A stretch of 13,047 nt of DNA, taken from Deltaproteobacteria bacterium RBG_16_44_11 (GTDB lineage: Bacteria; Desulfobacterota; Syntrophia; Syntrophales; Smithellaceae). The notes under the pieces are model-generated. The model was given only the letters and a program-made list of their open reading frames with translations, had not been told where the DNA came from and did not search any database. Both the position numbers and the translations under genes were made by a program. The first letter of the stretch is position 1. Each line of letters starts with the position of its first letter. The stretch is from the NCBI GenBank assembly GCA_001797845.1, contig MGQN01000023.1, positions 13,014 to 26,060 of the forward strand, written 5' to 3'. Of this stretch, positions 1 through 6,954 are shown in pieces.

Positions 1-53
1 TTCTTTAAGGCCTGTGACGTCAGTTTCTCCAGTTCGTTGATGGTTATTTTCAT
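1..53 (-). CDS. 5' end of a gene cut by the window edge, possibly an Ldh-family oxidoreductase
   Basis: Only the first 17 codons are visible (MKITINELEKLTSQALK). Two ATG codons stand in tandem, at 56-54 and 53-51. An AAGGAG ribosome binding site at 59-64 lies 2 nt from the first and 5 nt from the second, so the second is the better start. The strong ribosome binding site supports a real gene. The peptide resembles the N-terminus of the malate/L-lactate dehydrogenase type (Ldh_2 family) NAD(P)-dependent oxidoreductases, but 17 residues are too few to settle this. It lies downstream of and on the same strand as the BrkB-type gene, about 120 bases away with a hairpin between them, so the two may or may not be cotranscribed. 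Confidence 0.5.
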   Translation of the reverse strand, partial: MKITINELEKLTSQALK

Positions 54-96
54 CATGTCTCCTTACAGGAAGTAACAAAGGTTTGGTTTGTTTGTC

Positions 97-124
97 TATC
101 CCGATACGCTACGCTATCGGGATA
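97..124. repeat. Perfect 10-bp inverted repeat with 8-nt loop
   Basis: The arms TATCCCGATA (97-106) and TATCGGGATA (115-124) are exact reverse complements around the loop CGCTACGC. The element lies between the BrkB-type gene and the next minus-strand gene. Neither strand has a T-run after the stem, so it is not a standard intrinsic terminator. It could be a dispersed REP-like palindrome, an mRNA-stabilising hairpin or a protein-binding site. The inverted repeat is certain; its role is unknown. Confidence 0.75.
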
Positions 125-173
125 ATTCAACTTACAAGTTTCATTAGATATAGACTTTTTCCCAAAGGCGGTG

Positions 174-1742
174 TCAAATTTTGTCCGCGTCTTCGATAAA
201 ACATTTACTCAGCGCACCGGAATCAAGCAGTGACCACATCTTTGCTCTAACTACTTCCACTATCAATCCGTTCTTGATGATAAATATATCCTGGCGAGCA
301 AGTTCATTTATTAATTCCCTGATTTCTGCCGGTTCTCTATGGGTGAACAGGGCAAGCCTTGGCAAGTGCTCTTCAATAACAACCTGCGCATGATCCATAA
401 AATGAATTACAATAACCATGCGTGTCCACAGGTTGGTTAATTCATCGAGAGCCGTGTTGGATTCTTTTAAGCGGCGGGAAAGTCCTTTGAGCATGAAAAT
501 ACCGACTTTATGGTTTTCTCTGACCAAATTACGGAAAGTATCGCCGTCAATCACTGCCAGATGGCTATCCTCAAGAGCACGCGCGGTGGCGCTGCGGCGA
601 ATATCAATGAAGGCGGCCATTTCACCAAAATATTGTCCGGCCTCCATTTTGGCTAACGTTTTTTTTACCTGACAGGAAACTTTTTCCAAACCAACTCGTC
701 CGGAGAGGATATAAAACATTTCATTCCCGTTATCGCCTTCGTTAAAGATGATGCTGCCTTTCTCATAGGCGTGACCGAATTTTTTAAAAAGCCGTTCGTC
801 AACTTTCATGTTGATTTTGCGAGGTTTGAGTATTGCTCTTTCCAGCAAAATCAGATCACGGCGCTGATATGACGACATGAGCTCCGCGCAAAATAAAAAA
901 ATCAAAGCTACATAAAAGACCCAGATAATCAGCAGAACAACCGGTTCTAACGTACCGAAGATAACGCCATACCGAGTATAGCTGGCAATATACCAGGTGA
1001 ATAATTGCTTGGCAATTTCCATAAGCAGAGAGAAAAGGGCACTGCCGGCCAAAAGAACAGCAGGCCGAACTTTTGCTGTCGGTATGATCCAATAAATAAA
1101 GTAAAAGAAAAAAACAGATATAAAGTAGGGAATCACGTAACGCAGAAAAAATCCCGACATCGCCGTCAGAGAAATCTCGATTCCTCCGGGCAGTATAAGA
1201 GGTTGGGCTACCAATAAAGCAGCTACATAACTGACGACTAAACTCGCGGCACCTAGAATCCAGCCCATGGGGATCATGGATATCGCCAGAAATTTGGAAA
1301 CAAAATAATTGCGCTTTTTTGCAGAACGAAAAATCATATTCAGCGCTGTTTCCAGGGAATTGAAAATTGCTGCCGAAAGCCATACGATACCCAAAACACC
1401 TATCCAGCCCAGCAAAAGCTTTTTACTTTCTATTTGACCAAGCTGTTCCAGAAGTTTTTCGGAAAAATAGGGATTAAAGTTGCGGATAGCTTCAAGAATG
1501 TCTGCTTGAATTTGGGGATAAGAGCTAAAAATATATCCTGTGACAATCATGGTCAGAATAAAAAGCGGAATGGCCGAAAGAATTGTGTATAGCGATATGG
1601 CCGCCGCTTGATTGGCATCCCCGTTGCTTCTGTAATTATTCAAAGTGTCCGATAGAATATCCCAACTGCCGGCCGCTTTCATTCTTAATGATTCGAAACG
1701 CTGGCGCAATTTCGGCGACTTGATATTCTTCTTTTTAACCAT
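174..1742 (-). CDS. YihY/BrkB-family inner-membrane protein fused to a C-terminal cyclic-nucleotide-binding (Crp-like) domain
   Basis: The 522-residue protein has two parts. Residues about 25-295 form a YihY/virulence factor BrkB domain (once misnamed RNase BN). It has the family motif AAAISLYTILSAIPL (47-61) and about six hydrophobic helices near 48-72, 110-133, 151-180, 193-220, 227-246 and 262-288. Residues about 318-440 form a cyclic-nucleotide-binding fold with FNEGDNGNEMFYILSGRV (333-350) and the phosphate-binding cassette FGEMAAFIDIRRSATA (372-387), which keeps the Glu and Arg that contact cyclic nucleotides. The tail (about 455-500) loosely resembles the end of a Crp winged helix. Plain BrkB proteins are around 300 residues, so the C-terminal 220 are an addition. 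The protein probably sits in the inner membrane with the sensor domain in the cytoplasm. The BrkB family has no firmly established biochemical function; transport is often suggested. The ligand (cAMP, cGMP, c-di-GMP or none) cannot be read from the sequence. No strong ribosome binding site is seen before the ATG. It is divergent from the substrate-binding lipoprotein gene. Confidence 0.92.
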   Translation of the reverse strand: MVKKKNIKSPKLRQRFESLRMKAAGSWDILSDTLNNYRSNGDANQAAAISLYTILSAIPLFILTMIVTGYIFSSYPQIQADILEAIRNFNPYFSEKLLEQLGQIESKKLLLGWIGVLGIVWLSAAIFNSLETALNMIFRSAKKRNYFVSKFLAISMIPMGWILGAASLVVSYVAALLVAQPLILPGGIEISLTAMSGFFLRYVIPYFISVFFFYFIYWIIPTAKVRPAVLLAGSALFSLLMEIAKQLFTWYIASYTRYGVIFGTLEPVVLLIIWVFYVALIFLFCAELMSSYQRRDLILLERAILKPRKINMKVDERLFKKFGHAYEKGSIIFNEGDNGNEMFYILSGRVGLEKVSCQVKKTLAKMEAGQYFGEMAAFIDIRRSATARALEDSHLAVIDGDTFRNLVRENHKVGIFMLKGLSRRLKESNTALDELTNLWTRMVIVIHFMDHAQVVIEEHLPRLALFTHREPAEIRELINELARQDIFIIKNGLIVEVVRAKMWSLLDSGALSKCFIEDADKI

Positions 1743-1778
1743 AAAAGTCCGATAATATTTAAGTTATGTGTATGAATA

Positions 1779-1807
1779 ATTCTACAACTTGTAAAATTAT
1801 ATTGCAA
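1779..1807 (-). promoter_or_regulatory. Candidate sigma-70 promoter of the BrkB-type gene
   Basis: On the minus strand TTGCAA (1802-1807, 4 of 6 matches to the -35 consensus) is followed after 17 nt by TAGAAT (1779-1784, 5 of 6 matches to the -10 consensus). Transcription would start near 1771, leaving a leader of about 30 nt. TTGCAA is its own reverse complement, so the same hexamer could also serve the divergent plus-strand gene, but the matching box there (TAATTT, 1825-1830) is poor. This was found by eye only. Confidence 0.4.
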
Positions 1808-1836
1808 TGGTTAAGCTGCTGCGCTAATTTATTATC

Positions 1837-3471
1837 ATGAACGCGATTCGTCTTTTAATTATTTTATTTTTGAGTCTATTATTTCTTGCGGCTTGTGGTA
1901 AAGAACAAGTGGACGATAAGCTCCGGCAAATGCCGGATAAACCTCCGGCTTACGGTGATATAATTGTTCGTGGCGATATCGGCGATGCCAGTAATTTGAT
2001 TCCTTTGCTGGCTTCCGACAAACCTTCGCATGATATTGCCGGTTTAGTTTATAATGGCCTGGTAAAATACGATAAAAATATGAATATCATCGGCGATCTG
2101 GCCGAATCATGGAATATTTCCGCCGATGGCCTGGTGATTACCTTTCATTTACGCAAAAATGTGTTATGGCATGACGGTCGGTCGTTTACCGCGGCCGATG
2201 TGCTCTATACTTACCGCGTTACTGTTGATCCAAAAACTCCTACCGCTTACGCGGGAGATTTTCTCAAAGTCAAAAAAGCCGAAGCTCTCGACAAATATAC
2301 TTTCCGCGTCACTTACGACAAGCCCTTCGCGCCCGCTTTAATCAGCTGGGGAAGCGCCATTTTACCCCGGCATCTTCTGGCGGGAACAGATATTACCAAA
2401 AGCAGGCTATCCCGTAATCCTATCGGCACCGGACCTTACAAATTCAAAGAATGGGTGGCCGGGCAAAAAATTGTTCTTGTTTTCAATCCCTATTATTTTG
2501 AAGGGCGACCCTATATTGACGGTTACATCACCCGCATCATTCCGGACACGGCCACTATGTTTTTGGAGCTGCGGGCTCAGAATCTCAGCACGATGGATTT
2601 GACGCCGCTGCAATACACACGGCAGACGGAAAATAATTTATTTCGGAAAAATTTCAACAAATATCGCTATCTAGGATTTAAATACACTTATCTTGGCTAT
2701 AATTTAAAAAATCCGCTTTTTACCGATAAAAGAGTGCGCCAGGCAATTTCCTACGCCATTAATAAAGAAGAAATTATCAGCGGCGTAATTCTGGGTTTGG
2801 GAAAACCGGCGACCGGCCCTTACAAACCGGAAACATGGGCTTATAACGAAAAAATTAAACCCTATCCCTACAATCCGCAAAAAGCCAGAGAGCTATTACG
2901 CGCCGCCGGCTGGACCAAGACGAATAAAGACGGCATTCTGGAAAAGGACGGCCATCCTTTTGTTTTTGAGTTGATTACCAATCAGGGAAACGAAACACGG
3001 CAGAAATGTGCGGAAATAATTCAAAGACAACTCGCGGAAATCGGCATAAAAGTGAAAATAAGAATTTTGGAATGGGCAGCGTTTGTGAACGATTTTATTA
3101 ACAAACGGCGCTTTGAAGCCGTTATTCTGGGCTGGACGATACCCTTGGATCCGGACGCTTATGATGTCTGGCATTCCAGCAAGACCGCTCCTGAAGAATT
3201 AAACTTTATCTCCTACAAAAATGCCGAAGTAGACGCACTGTTGGAAAAAGGGCGCAGCACGTTCAACCAGAAGGAAAGGAAAAAATACTATGACCGGTTT
3301 CAGGAAGTACTGGCCGAGGATCAGCCTTATACTTTCCTTTACGTTCCGGACGAATTGATCATCATCAGCAACCGTTTTAGAGGCATAGAACCCGCGCCCA
3401 TCGGCCTGAGCCATAATTTCATCAAATGGTATGTTCCCCAAGACGAGCAAAAATATACCATGACAAAATAA
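1837..3471 (+). CDS. ABC transporter substrate-binding lipoprotein, family 5 (peptide/nickel type)
   Basis: The 544-residue protein begins with a lipoprotein signal peptide: a hydrophobic stretch followed by the lipobox LAAC, with Cys20 as the lipidated residue. Gly at +2 does not suggest inner-membrane retention by the E. coli rule. The mature part matches solute-binding family 5 (DppA/OppA-like) throughout. It has the family signature region around 88-120 (LAESWNISADG, then VLWHDGRSFTAADV) and GTGPYKFKEW (197-206), and its length is normal for the family. Such proteins bind oligopeptides, nickel or other solutes and pass them to a DppBCDF-type permease; the ligand cannot be inferred. No permease or ATPase gene is present in the window, so its transporter must be encoded elsewhere. 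The signal peptide supports the start codon, but no clear ribosome binding site precedes it (AT-rich TTTATTATC). It converges on the end of the minus-strand operon, with 63 bases between the stop codons and no obvious terminator. Confidence 0.93.
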   Translation: MNAIRLLIILFLSLLFLAACGKEQVDDKLRQMPDKPPAYGDIIVRGDIGDASNLIPLLASDKPSHDIAGLVYNGLVKYDKNMNIIGDLAESWNISADGLVITFHLRKNVLWHDGRSFTAADVLYTYRVTVDPKTPTAYAGDFLKVKKAEALDKYTFRVTYDKPFAPALISWGSAILPRHLLAGTDITKSRLSRNPIGTGPYKFKEWVAGQKIVLVFNPYYFEGRPYIDGYITRIIPDTATMFLELRAQNLSTMDLTPLQYTRQTENNLFRKNFNKYRYLGFKYTYLGYNLKNPLFTDKRVRQAISYAINKEEIISGVILGLGKPATGPYKPETWAYNEKIKPYPYNPQKARELLRAAGWTKTNKDGILEKDGHPFVFELITNQGNETRQKCAEIIQRQLAEIGIKVKIRILEWAAFVNDFINKRRFEAVILGWTIPLDPDAYDVWHSSKTAPEELNFISYKNAEVDALLEKGRSTFNQKERKKYYDRFQEVLAEDQPYTFLYVPDELIIISNRFRGIEPAPIGLSHNFIKWYVPQDEQKYTMTK

Positions 3472-3534
3472 TCACCGGGGTAAATGTATCAATAATTCTT
3501 TTCCGATATAAGCAAAGCGCTGTATAGTAGTAAA

Positions 3535-4092
3535 TTATTTTTTAAAAGAGACTTTAACTGTACCTAAGTCTTTGACGTTGGCTTTGAAGTTTTTAATGCC
3601 TGTGGATACATCTTTTACCTGGGCGGGCGATGTTACCAGACAAGAAGTCATTTTGCGTAATTTTTCGGTGTGCTGAGATAAATAATCGAAAAAACCGGTG
3701 ACCATTGCCTCGACAATGCCCGCGGTATCCAAGCTTATACGGTTTTCGCCGGGCAGTTCAAAGGAAAATTCATCCATGAGCATTCCGTCAACGGCGGCAA
3801 CTAATTGGTAAGCGGCGTCATGAATTTTTTCAGCATTAAATCTGACAAGTTTTCCCATGCCAAAAAGCAATAAATACTCGGCGCCGATACGTTGTGGAAA
3901 GGGAAGAATAGCTTTCTCGGCAAATTCTCCGCTGATTTTCTCCCGCTTAATTTCTCGGGAAATCAAACCATTAAGACGCCAATCAATAAATCCGCAAATG
4001 CCGCGTGGCGGTTTTTCATCGACAAAGATACCCAGCACCAGACATTTATGTTTTGGCACGTCGGGCGGTTCTGTGGAGAGATGTAGTTTCAT
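3535..4092 (-). CDS. Stand-alone leucyl aminopeptidase (M17) N-terminal domain protein
   Basis: The 185-residue protein looks like the N-terminal, macro-like domain of M17 leucyl aminopeptidases. It has an N-terminal strand followed by GFIDWRLNGLISREIKR (34-50), then the SGEFAEKAILPFPQRIGAEYLLLFGMG region (54-80), where family members have the LL.G.G strand. In full enzymes this domain is followed by a catalytic domain of about 300 residues carrying the two metal ions. Here the protein ends at a normal stop, and nothing like that catalytic domain follows before the convergent gene. It is therefore unlikely to be a peptidase; a structural, binding or regulatory role is possible. The ATG lies inside the 3' end of nusB, overlapping it by 47 bases, with AAGGA two bases upstream of the start, which suggests translational coupling. 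It is the last gene of the long minus-strand operon. The family call rests on recognisable motifs only. Confidence 0.75.
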   Translation of the reverse strand: MKLHLSTEPPDVPKHKCLVLGIFVDEKPPRGICGFIDWRLNGLISREIKREKISGEFAEKAILPFPQRIGAEYLLLFGMGKLVRFNAEKIHDAAYQLVAAVDGMLMDEFSFELPGENRISLDTAGIVEAMVTGFFDYLSQHTEKLRKMTSCLVTSPAQVKDVSTGIKNFKANVKDLGTVKVSFKK

Positions 4093-4501
4093 TTTCCTTG
4101 CTTAATTTTAAATTGAGGGCATCTAAAATGCCGTTGATAAAAGATCCGGAATTCTCTGAGCCGAAAGTCTTTCCCAAGTCAATGGCTTCATTCAAGGTAA
4201 CTTTCGGCGGAATATCAGCGCAGTAAAGAAACTCAAAAACCGCCATTCGCAAAACGCTTATGTCCACCTTGGACATGCGCTTAAGCGACCAATTATCGGA
4301 ACAACCGGCGATAAGCTTATCGAGTTCTTCTCTGTGTTCCCATGTGCCTTGCACTAAAGTTGCGGCAAATTCTTTGGCTGCTTGGGGAGCGGCAAAATTG
4401 CCCCAAAAAAGATTCAGCGCCTTTTGCACATCAATACTCACAAAATTAAGACTGTAAAGAACCTGTAAGGCAATTTCCCGTGCCTTTCTCCTTCCGCGCA
4501 T
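4046..4501 (-). CDS. nusB: Transcription antitermination factor NusB
   Basis: The 151-residue all-helical protein has the typical NusB start RGRRKAREIALQVLY (2-16) with its arginine-rich RNA-binding helix, the central WSLKRMSKVDISVLRMAVFE (71-90), and the C-terminal hallmarks VTLNEAIDLGKTF (101-113) and FINGILDAL (121-129). With NusE (S10), NusB binds boxA RNA and helps RNA polymerase read through rRNA operons. The E. coli protein has 139 residues. The extra basic tail after about residue 130 lies in the stretch that overlaps the next gene. NusB following ribH is a widespread bacterial arrangement. A GAGGTG ribosome binding site lies about 11 nt before the ATG, slightly farther than ideal. 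Confidence 0.96.
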   Translation of the reverse strand: MRGRRKAREIALQVLYSLNFVSIDVQKALNLFWGNFAAPQAAKEFAATLVQGTWEHREELDKLIAGCSDNWSLKRMSKVDISVLRMAVFEFLYCADIPPKVTLNEAIDLGKTFGSENSGSFINGILDALNLKLSKENETTSLHRTARRAKT

Positions 4502-4587
4502 CTAAAATTCCGCACCTCAAAAACCATGATTTACATCGCCCTGTCATCCTTATGGCTCTTTATCATGACATGATGGCAATGTGGCTG

Positions 4588-5052
4588 CTAAATTTTTTTG
4601 AATAAATCAACAATTTCTATAGCCGTCATTGCCGCATCGGCGCCTTTGTTACCGGACTTTGTTCCCGCGCGCTCAATCGCCTGTTCAATAGTATCTGTCG
4701 TCAACACTCCGAATACCACAGGAACTTCCGTCTCCAAACCAACGCTGGCGATACCCTTGGATACTTCAGCGCTGATGAATTCAAAATGAGGCGTCGCGCC
4801 GCGAATTATCGCGCCCAGACAAATGATGGCATCGAAACGGGCGCTTTTTGCCAATTTTTTCGCGGTAAGAGGTAATTCAAAAGAGCCGGGAACTTTGTAG
4901 ATGGCGATATCCTTTTCTTCCGCACCGGCTCTGGTCAACGCGTCTATGGCTCCATCGATAAGTCTGCTGCAAATAAAATCGTTAAAACGGCTGGCCACAA
5001 TGCCAAACTTCATTCCCTTGGCGACAATTTTTCCTTCAATTATTTTCGGCAT
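4588..5052 (-). CDS. ribH: 6,7-dimethyl-8-ribityllumazine synthase (riboflavin synthase beta chain)
   Basis: This enzyme condenses 5-amino-6-ribitylaminouracil with 3,4-dihydroxy-2-butanone 4-phosphate to form the lumazine precursor of riboflavin. Family members assemble as pentamers or 60-mer shells. The 154-residue sequence has the expected blocks: the start MPKIIEGKIVAKGMKFGIVASRFN, the substrate-binding VPGSFELPL (54-62), and LGAIIRGATPHFEFI (79-93) with the catalytic His89. They are followed by FGVLTTDTIEQAIERAGTKSGNKG with the phosphate-binding region. The length is normal. An AAGGATGG ribosome binding site lies about 10 nt before the ATG. It follows ribBA by 43 bases and precedes nusB by 86 bases. 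Confidence 0.97.
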   Translation of the reverse strand: MPKIIEGKIVAKGMKFGIVASRFNDFICSRLIDGAIDALTRAGAEEKDIAIYKVPGSFELPLTAKKLAKSARFDAIICLGAIIRGATPHFEFISAEVSKGIASVGLETEVPVVFGVLTTDTIEQAIERAGTKSGNKGADAAMTAIEIVDLFKKI

Positions 5053-5095
5053 GATTAATTACCATCCTTGTAATATTGTTTTGCTTATGTGCTGC

Positions 5096-6298
5096 CTAAA
5101 TTTTTAAGAGATGCCCCATCTTCTTTTGTTTGGTCTGCATATATCTTATATTGTTTTCGTTTGGGTGAACCTCCAGCGGAACTCTTTTAGTAATCTCGAT
5201 TCCGTAACCTTCCAATCCGACGATTTTCTTGGGATTGTTTGTCATCAATCGCATTTTATGTACCCCCAGGTCAACAAGAATCTGTGCCCCGATGCCATAA
5301 TCCCTTAAATCCGGCTTAAAGCCAAGAGCGATATTGGCTTCTACCGTGTCGTGACCATCTTCCTGCAGGGCGTAGGCTTTGATTTTGTTCACAAGCCCGA
5401 TTCCGCGGCCTTCCTGCCGCATATAAACGATGACGCCTTTTCCTTCCTTTTCCACCATTTCCATGGCGCGGTGAAGTTGATCTCCGCAGTCGCACTTTTT
5501 TGAGGCAAAAACATCGCCCGTTAAGCATTCCGAATGCACACGTACCAGCACTTCATCATCTTTTTTGATTTCACCTTTCACGAGAGCGATGTGCTGCATA
5601 TCGTCGACTTCATTTTCATAAACGATAACGGTGAAATCACCGCCATAAACGGTAGGGATTGTTGCCTGCGCCACTCGTCGAATGAGCGATTCATTTTGCA
5701 TCCGGTAGTCGATCAGATCGGCAATGGTAACTATTTTTAAGTTGTACTGACGGGCAAAAACTTCCAAATCCGGCATTCGTGCCATTGTGCCGTCATCTTT
5801 CATTATTTCACAAATCACACCGGATGCTGTCAAACCGGCCAGACGACATAAATCAACCGAGCCTTCCGTTTGTCCGGTGCGCACTAAAACGCCGCCTTTA
5901 CGGGCACGGATCGGAAAAACATGGCCGGGGCTGACTAAATCTTCCGGTTTGGCTTCGGGATTAACAGCGGCTTTAATTGTTGTGGCTCTATCCGCGGCGG
6001 AGATTCCCGTGGTGACGCCTTCTCGCGCTTCAATGGAAACGGTAAACGCCGTTCCAAACCGAGCTTGATTTTGCTGAACCATTTGCTGAAGTTTGAGCTT
6101 GTCCGCAATATCTTCGCTCAGCGTCAGGCAGATTAATCCCCGGCCGTAACGCGCCATGAAGTTAATGGTCTGGGCAGATACAAACTGCGCCGCCATACAA
6201 AGATCGCCTTCGTTTTCCCTGTCTTCGTCATCAACGAGAATAATCATTTTCCCGCTGCGAATATCGTCAATTGCTTCTGTAATTTTGCTTATGGCCAT
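5096..6298 (-). CDS. ribBA: Bifunctional 3,4-dihydroxy-2-butanone 4-phosphate synthase / GTP cyclohydrolase II
   Basis: This protein supplies both starting points of riboflavin synthesis: it makes dihydroxybutanone phosphate from ribulose 5-phosphate and opens GTP to a pyrimidine. Residues 1 to about 200 are the RibB domain, with the acidic active-site loop DDEDRENEGD (23-32), GHVFPIRARKGGVLVRTG (125-142) and TEGSVDL (144-150). Residues about 205-400 are the RibA domain. Its zinc site is Cys258, Cys269 and Cys271 in RVHSECLTGDVFASKKCDCG. RQEGRGIGL (294-302) and LRDYGIGAQIL (331-341) carry catalytic and GTP-contact residues, followed by LTNNPKK-like MTNNPKK (352-358). Both domains keep all the key motifs I can recognise, so both activities are likely. 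The length of 400 is normal for the fusion. It lies 13 bases after ribE, with AAGGA about 12 nt before the ATG. No FMN riboswitch fits in that gap. Confidence 0.97.
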   Translation of the reverse strand: MAISKITEAIDDIRSGKMIILVDDEDRENEGDLCMAAQFVSAQTINFMARYGRGLICLTLSEDIADKLKLQQMVQQNQARFGTAFTVSIEAREGVTTGISAADRATTIKAAVNPEAKPEDLVSPGHVFPIRARKGGVLVRTGQTEGSVDLCRLAGLTASGVICEIMKDDGTMARMPDLEVFARQYNLKIVTIADLIDYRMQNESLIRRVAQATIPTVYGGDFTVIVYENEVDDMQHIALVKGEIKKDDEVLVRVHSECLTGDVFASKKCDCGDQLHRAMEMVEKEGKGVIVYMRQEGRGIGLVNKIKAYALQEDGHDTVEANIALGFKPDLRDYGIGAQILVDLGVHKMRLMTNNPKKIVGLEGYGIEITKRVPLEVHPNENNIRYMQTKQKKMGHLLKI

Positions 6299-6311
6299 TA
6301 TTTCGCTATCC

Positions 6312-6950
6312 TTACTTATTTAGAAATCCGTGTTGCGCTAAGAATTCATTATCTATCCCCCGCGAAGTTTGCAATAACTTTTCCACATATTTGCCCAGAA
6401 TGTCTGTTTCAATGTTGATCAGATCCGCTTCTTTTTTCATCACCAGGGTGGTTTTGTCCGCCGTGTGCGGAATTATATTAACATAAAACCTGCCTTTTTC
6501 AAGTTTGTTTACGGTAAGGCTGACTCCGTCCAGCGCGATCGAACCTTTCTCCACAATATAGCGCGAAAGGTTATCATCTATTGAAATGGCTAAAATCAGC
6601 GAACCCGATTTTTGTGTTTGAGAGAGAATTCTGCCGGTTGTATCAACATGGCCTAAAACGAAATGCCCGCCTATATAGCCGCCTACGCGCAGTGACTTTT
6701 CCAGATTGACTTTATCTCCCGTATGCAATTGTTTAAGATTTGTTTTGCCCAGCGTTTCGGCGGAAACATCGGCTTGAAAAATATTTTGATTTCTGGCGGT
6801 GAGGGTAAGGCAAGCTCCGTTTACCGCGATACTGTCGCCGATGGCGACATCGGTCAGGCTGATGGCGGCATCAATTTCCAAGACAGCGTCAGCGCCTTTT
6901 ATGTTCAGACGCTTTACTTTGCCTAATCCTTCTACAATGCCGGTAAACAT
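6312..6950 (-). CDS. ribE: Riboflavin synthase, alpha chain
   Basis: This enzyme dismutates two molecules of 6,7-dimethyl-8-ribityllumazine to riboflavin and the pyrimidine product that is recycled by RibH. The 212-residue protein has the two tandem lumazine-binding barrels of the family. The first begins MFTGIVEGLG and contains IGDSIAVNGACLTL (37-50) and GGYIGGHFVLGHVD (90-103). The second contains YIVEKGSIALDGVSLTV (131-147) and IPHTADKTTL (160-169). The C-terminal helix is trimer-forming in known members. The start is only 4 bases after the nrdR stop, so translation is probably coupled. The gene is sometimes called ribC. The usual partner ribD, commonly between nrdR and ribE, is absent here. 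Confidence 0.97.
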   Translation of the reverse strand: MFTGIVEGLGKVKRLNIKGADAVLEIDAAISLTDVAIGDSIAVNGACLTLTARNQNIFQADVSAETLGKTNLKQLHTGDKVNLEKSLRVGGYIGGHFVLGHVDTTGRILSQTQKSGSLILAISIDDNLSRYIVEKGSIALDGVSLTVNKLEKGRFYVNIIPHTADKTTLVMKKEADLINIETDILGKYVEKLLQTSRGIDNEFLAQHGFLNK

Positions 6951-6954
6951 AAAA

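Noticed and set aside
856..1383. A 175-codon open frame on the minus strand in another frame of the BrkB-type gene
   Set aside because: It lies wholly inside the well-supported BrkB coding frame, has no recognisable family features and no ribosome binding site context; it is a shadow frame.
129..1794. Nine-base match AACTTGTAA in opposite orientation on both sides of the BrkB-type gene (132-140 and 1786-1794)
   Set aside because: A single 9-mer in AT-rich intergenic DNA with no matching flanks or target duplication is easily due to chance; it is not evidence of a mobile unit.
3472..3534. Bidirectional terminator between the converging lipoprotein gene and the operon end
   Set aside because: There is a T-rich run near 3535-3543, but I could not find a GC-rich stem before it on either strand, so no intrinsic terminator is claimed.
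4502..4587. ATCATG-A-CATGAT palindrome (4562-4574) and a tiny open frame in the ribH-nusB gap
   Set aside because: The palindrome is short and AT-rich, and no promoter or terminator structure accompanies it. The open frame is about 11 codons with nothing to support it.
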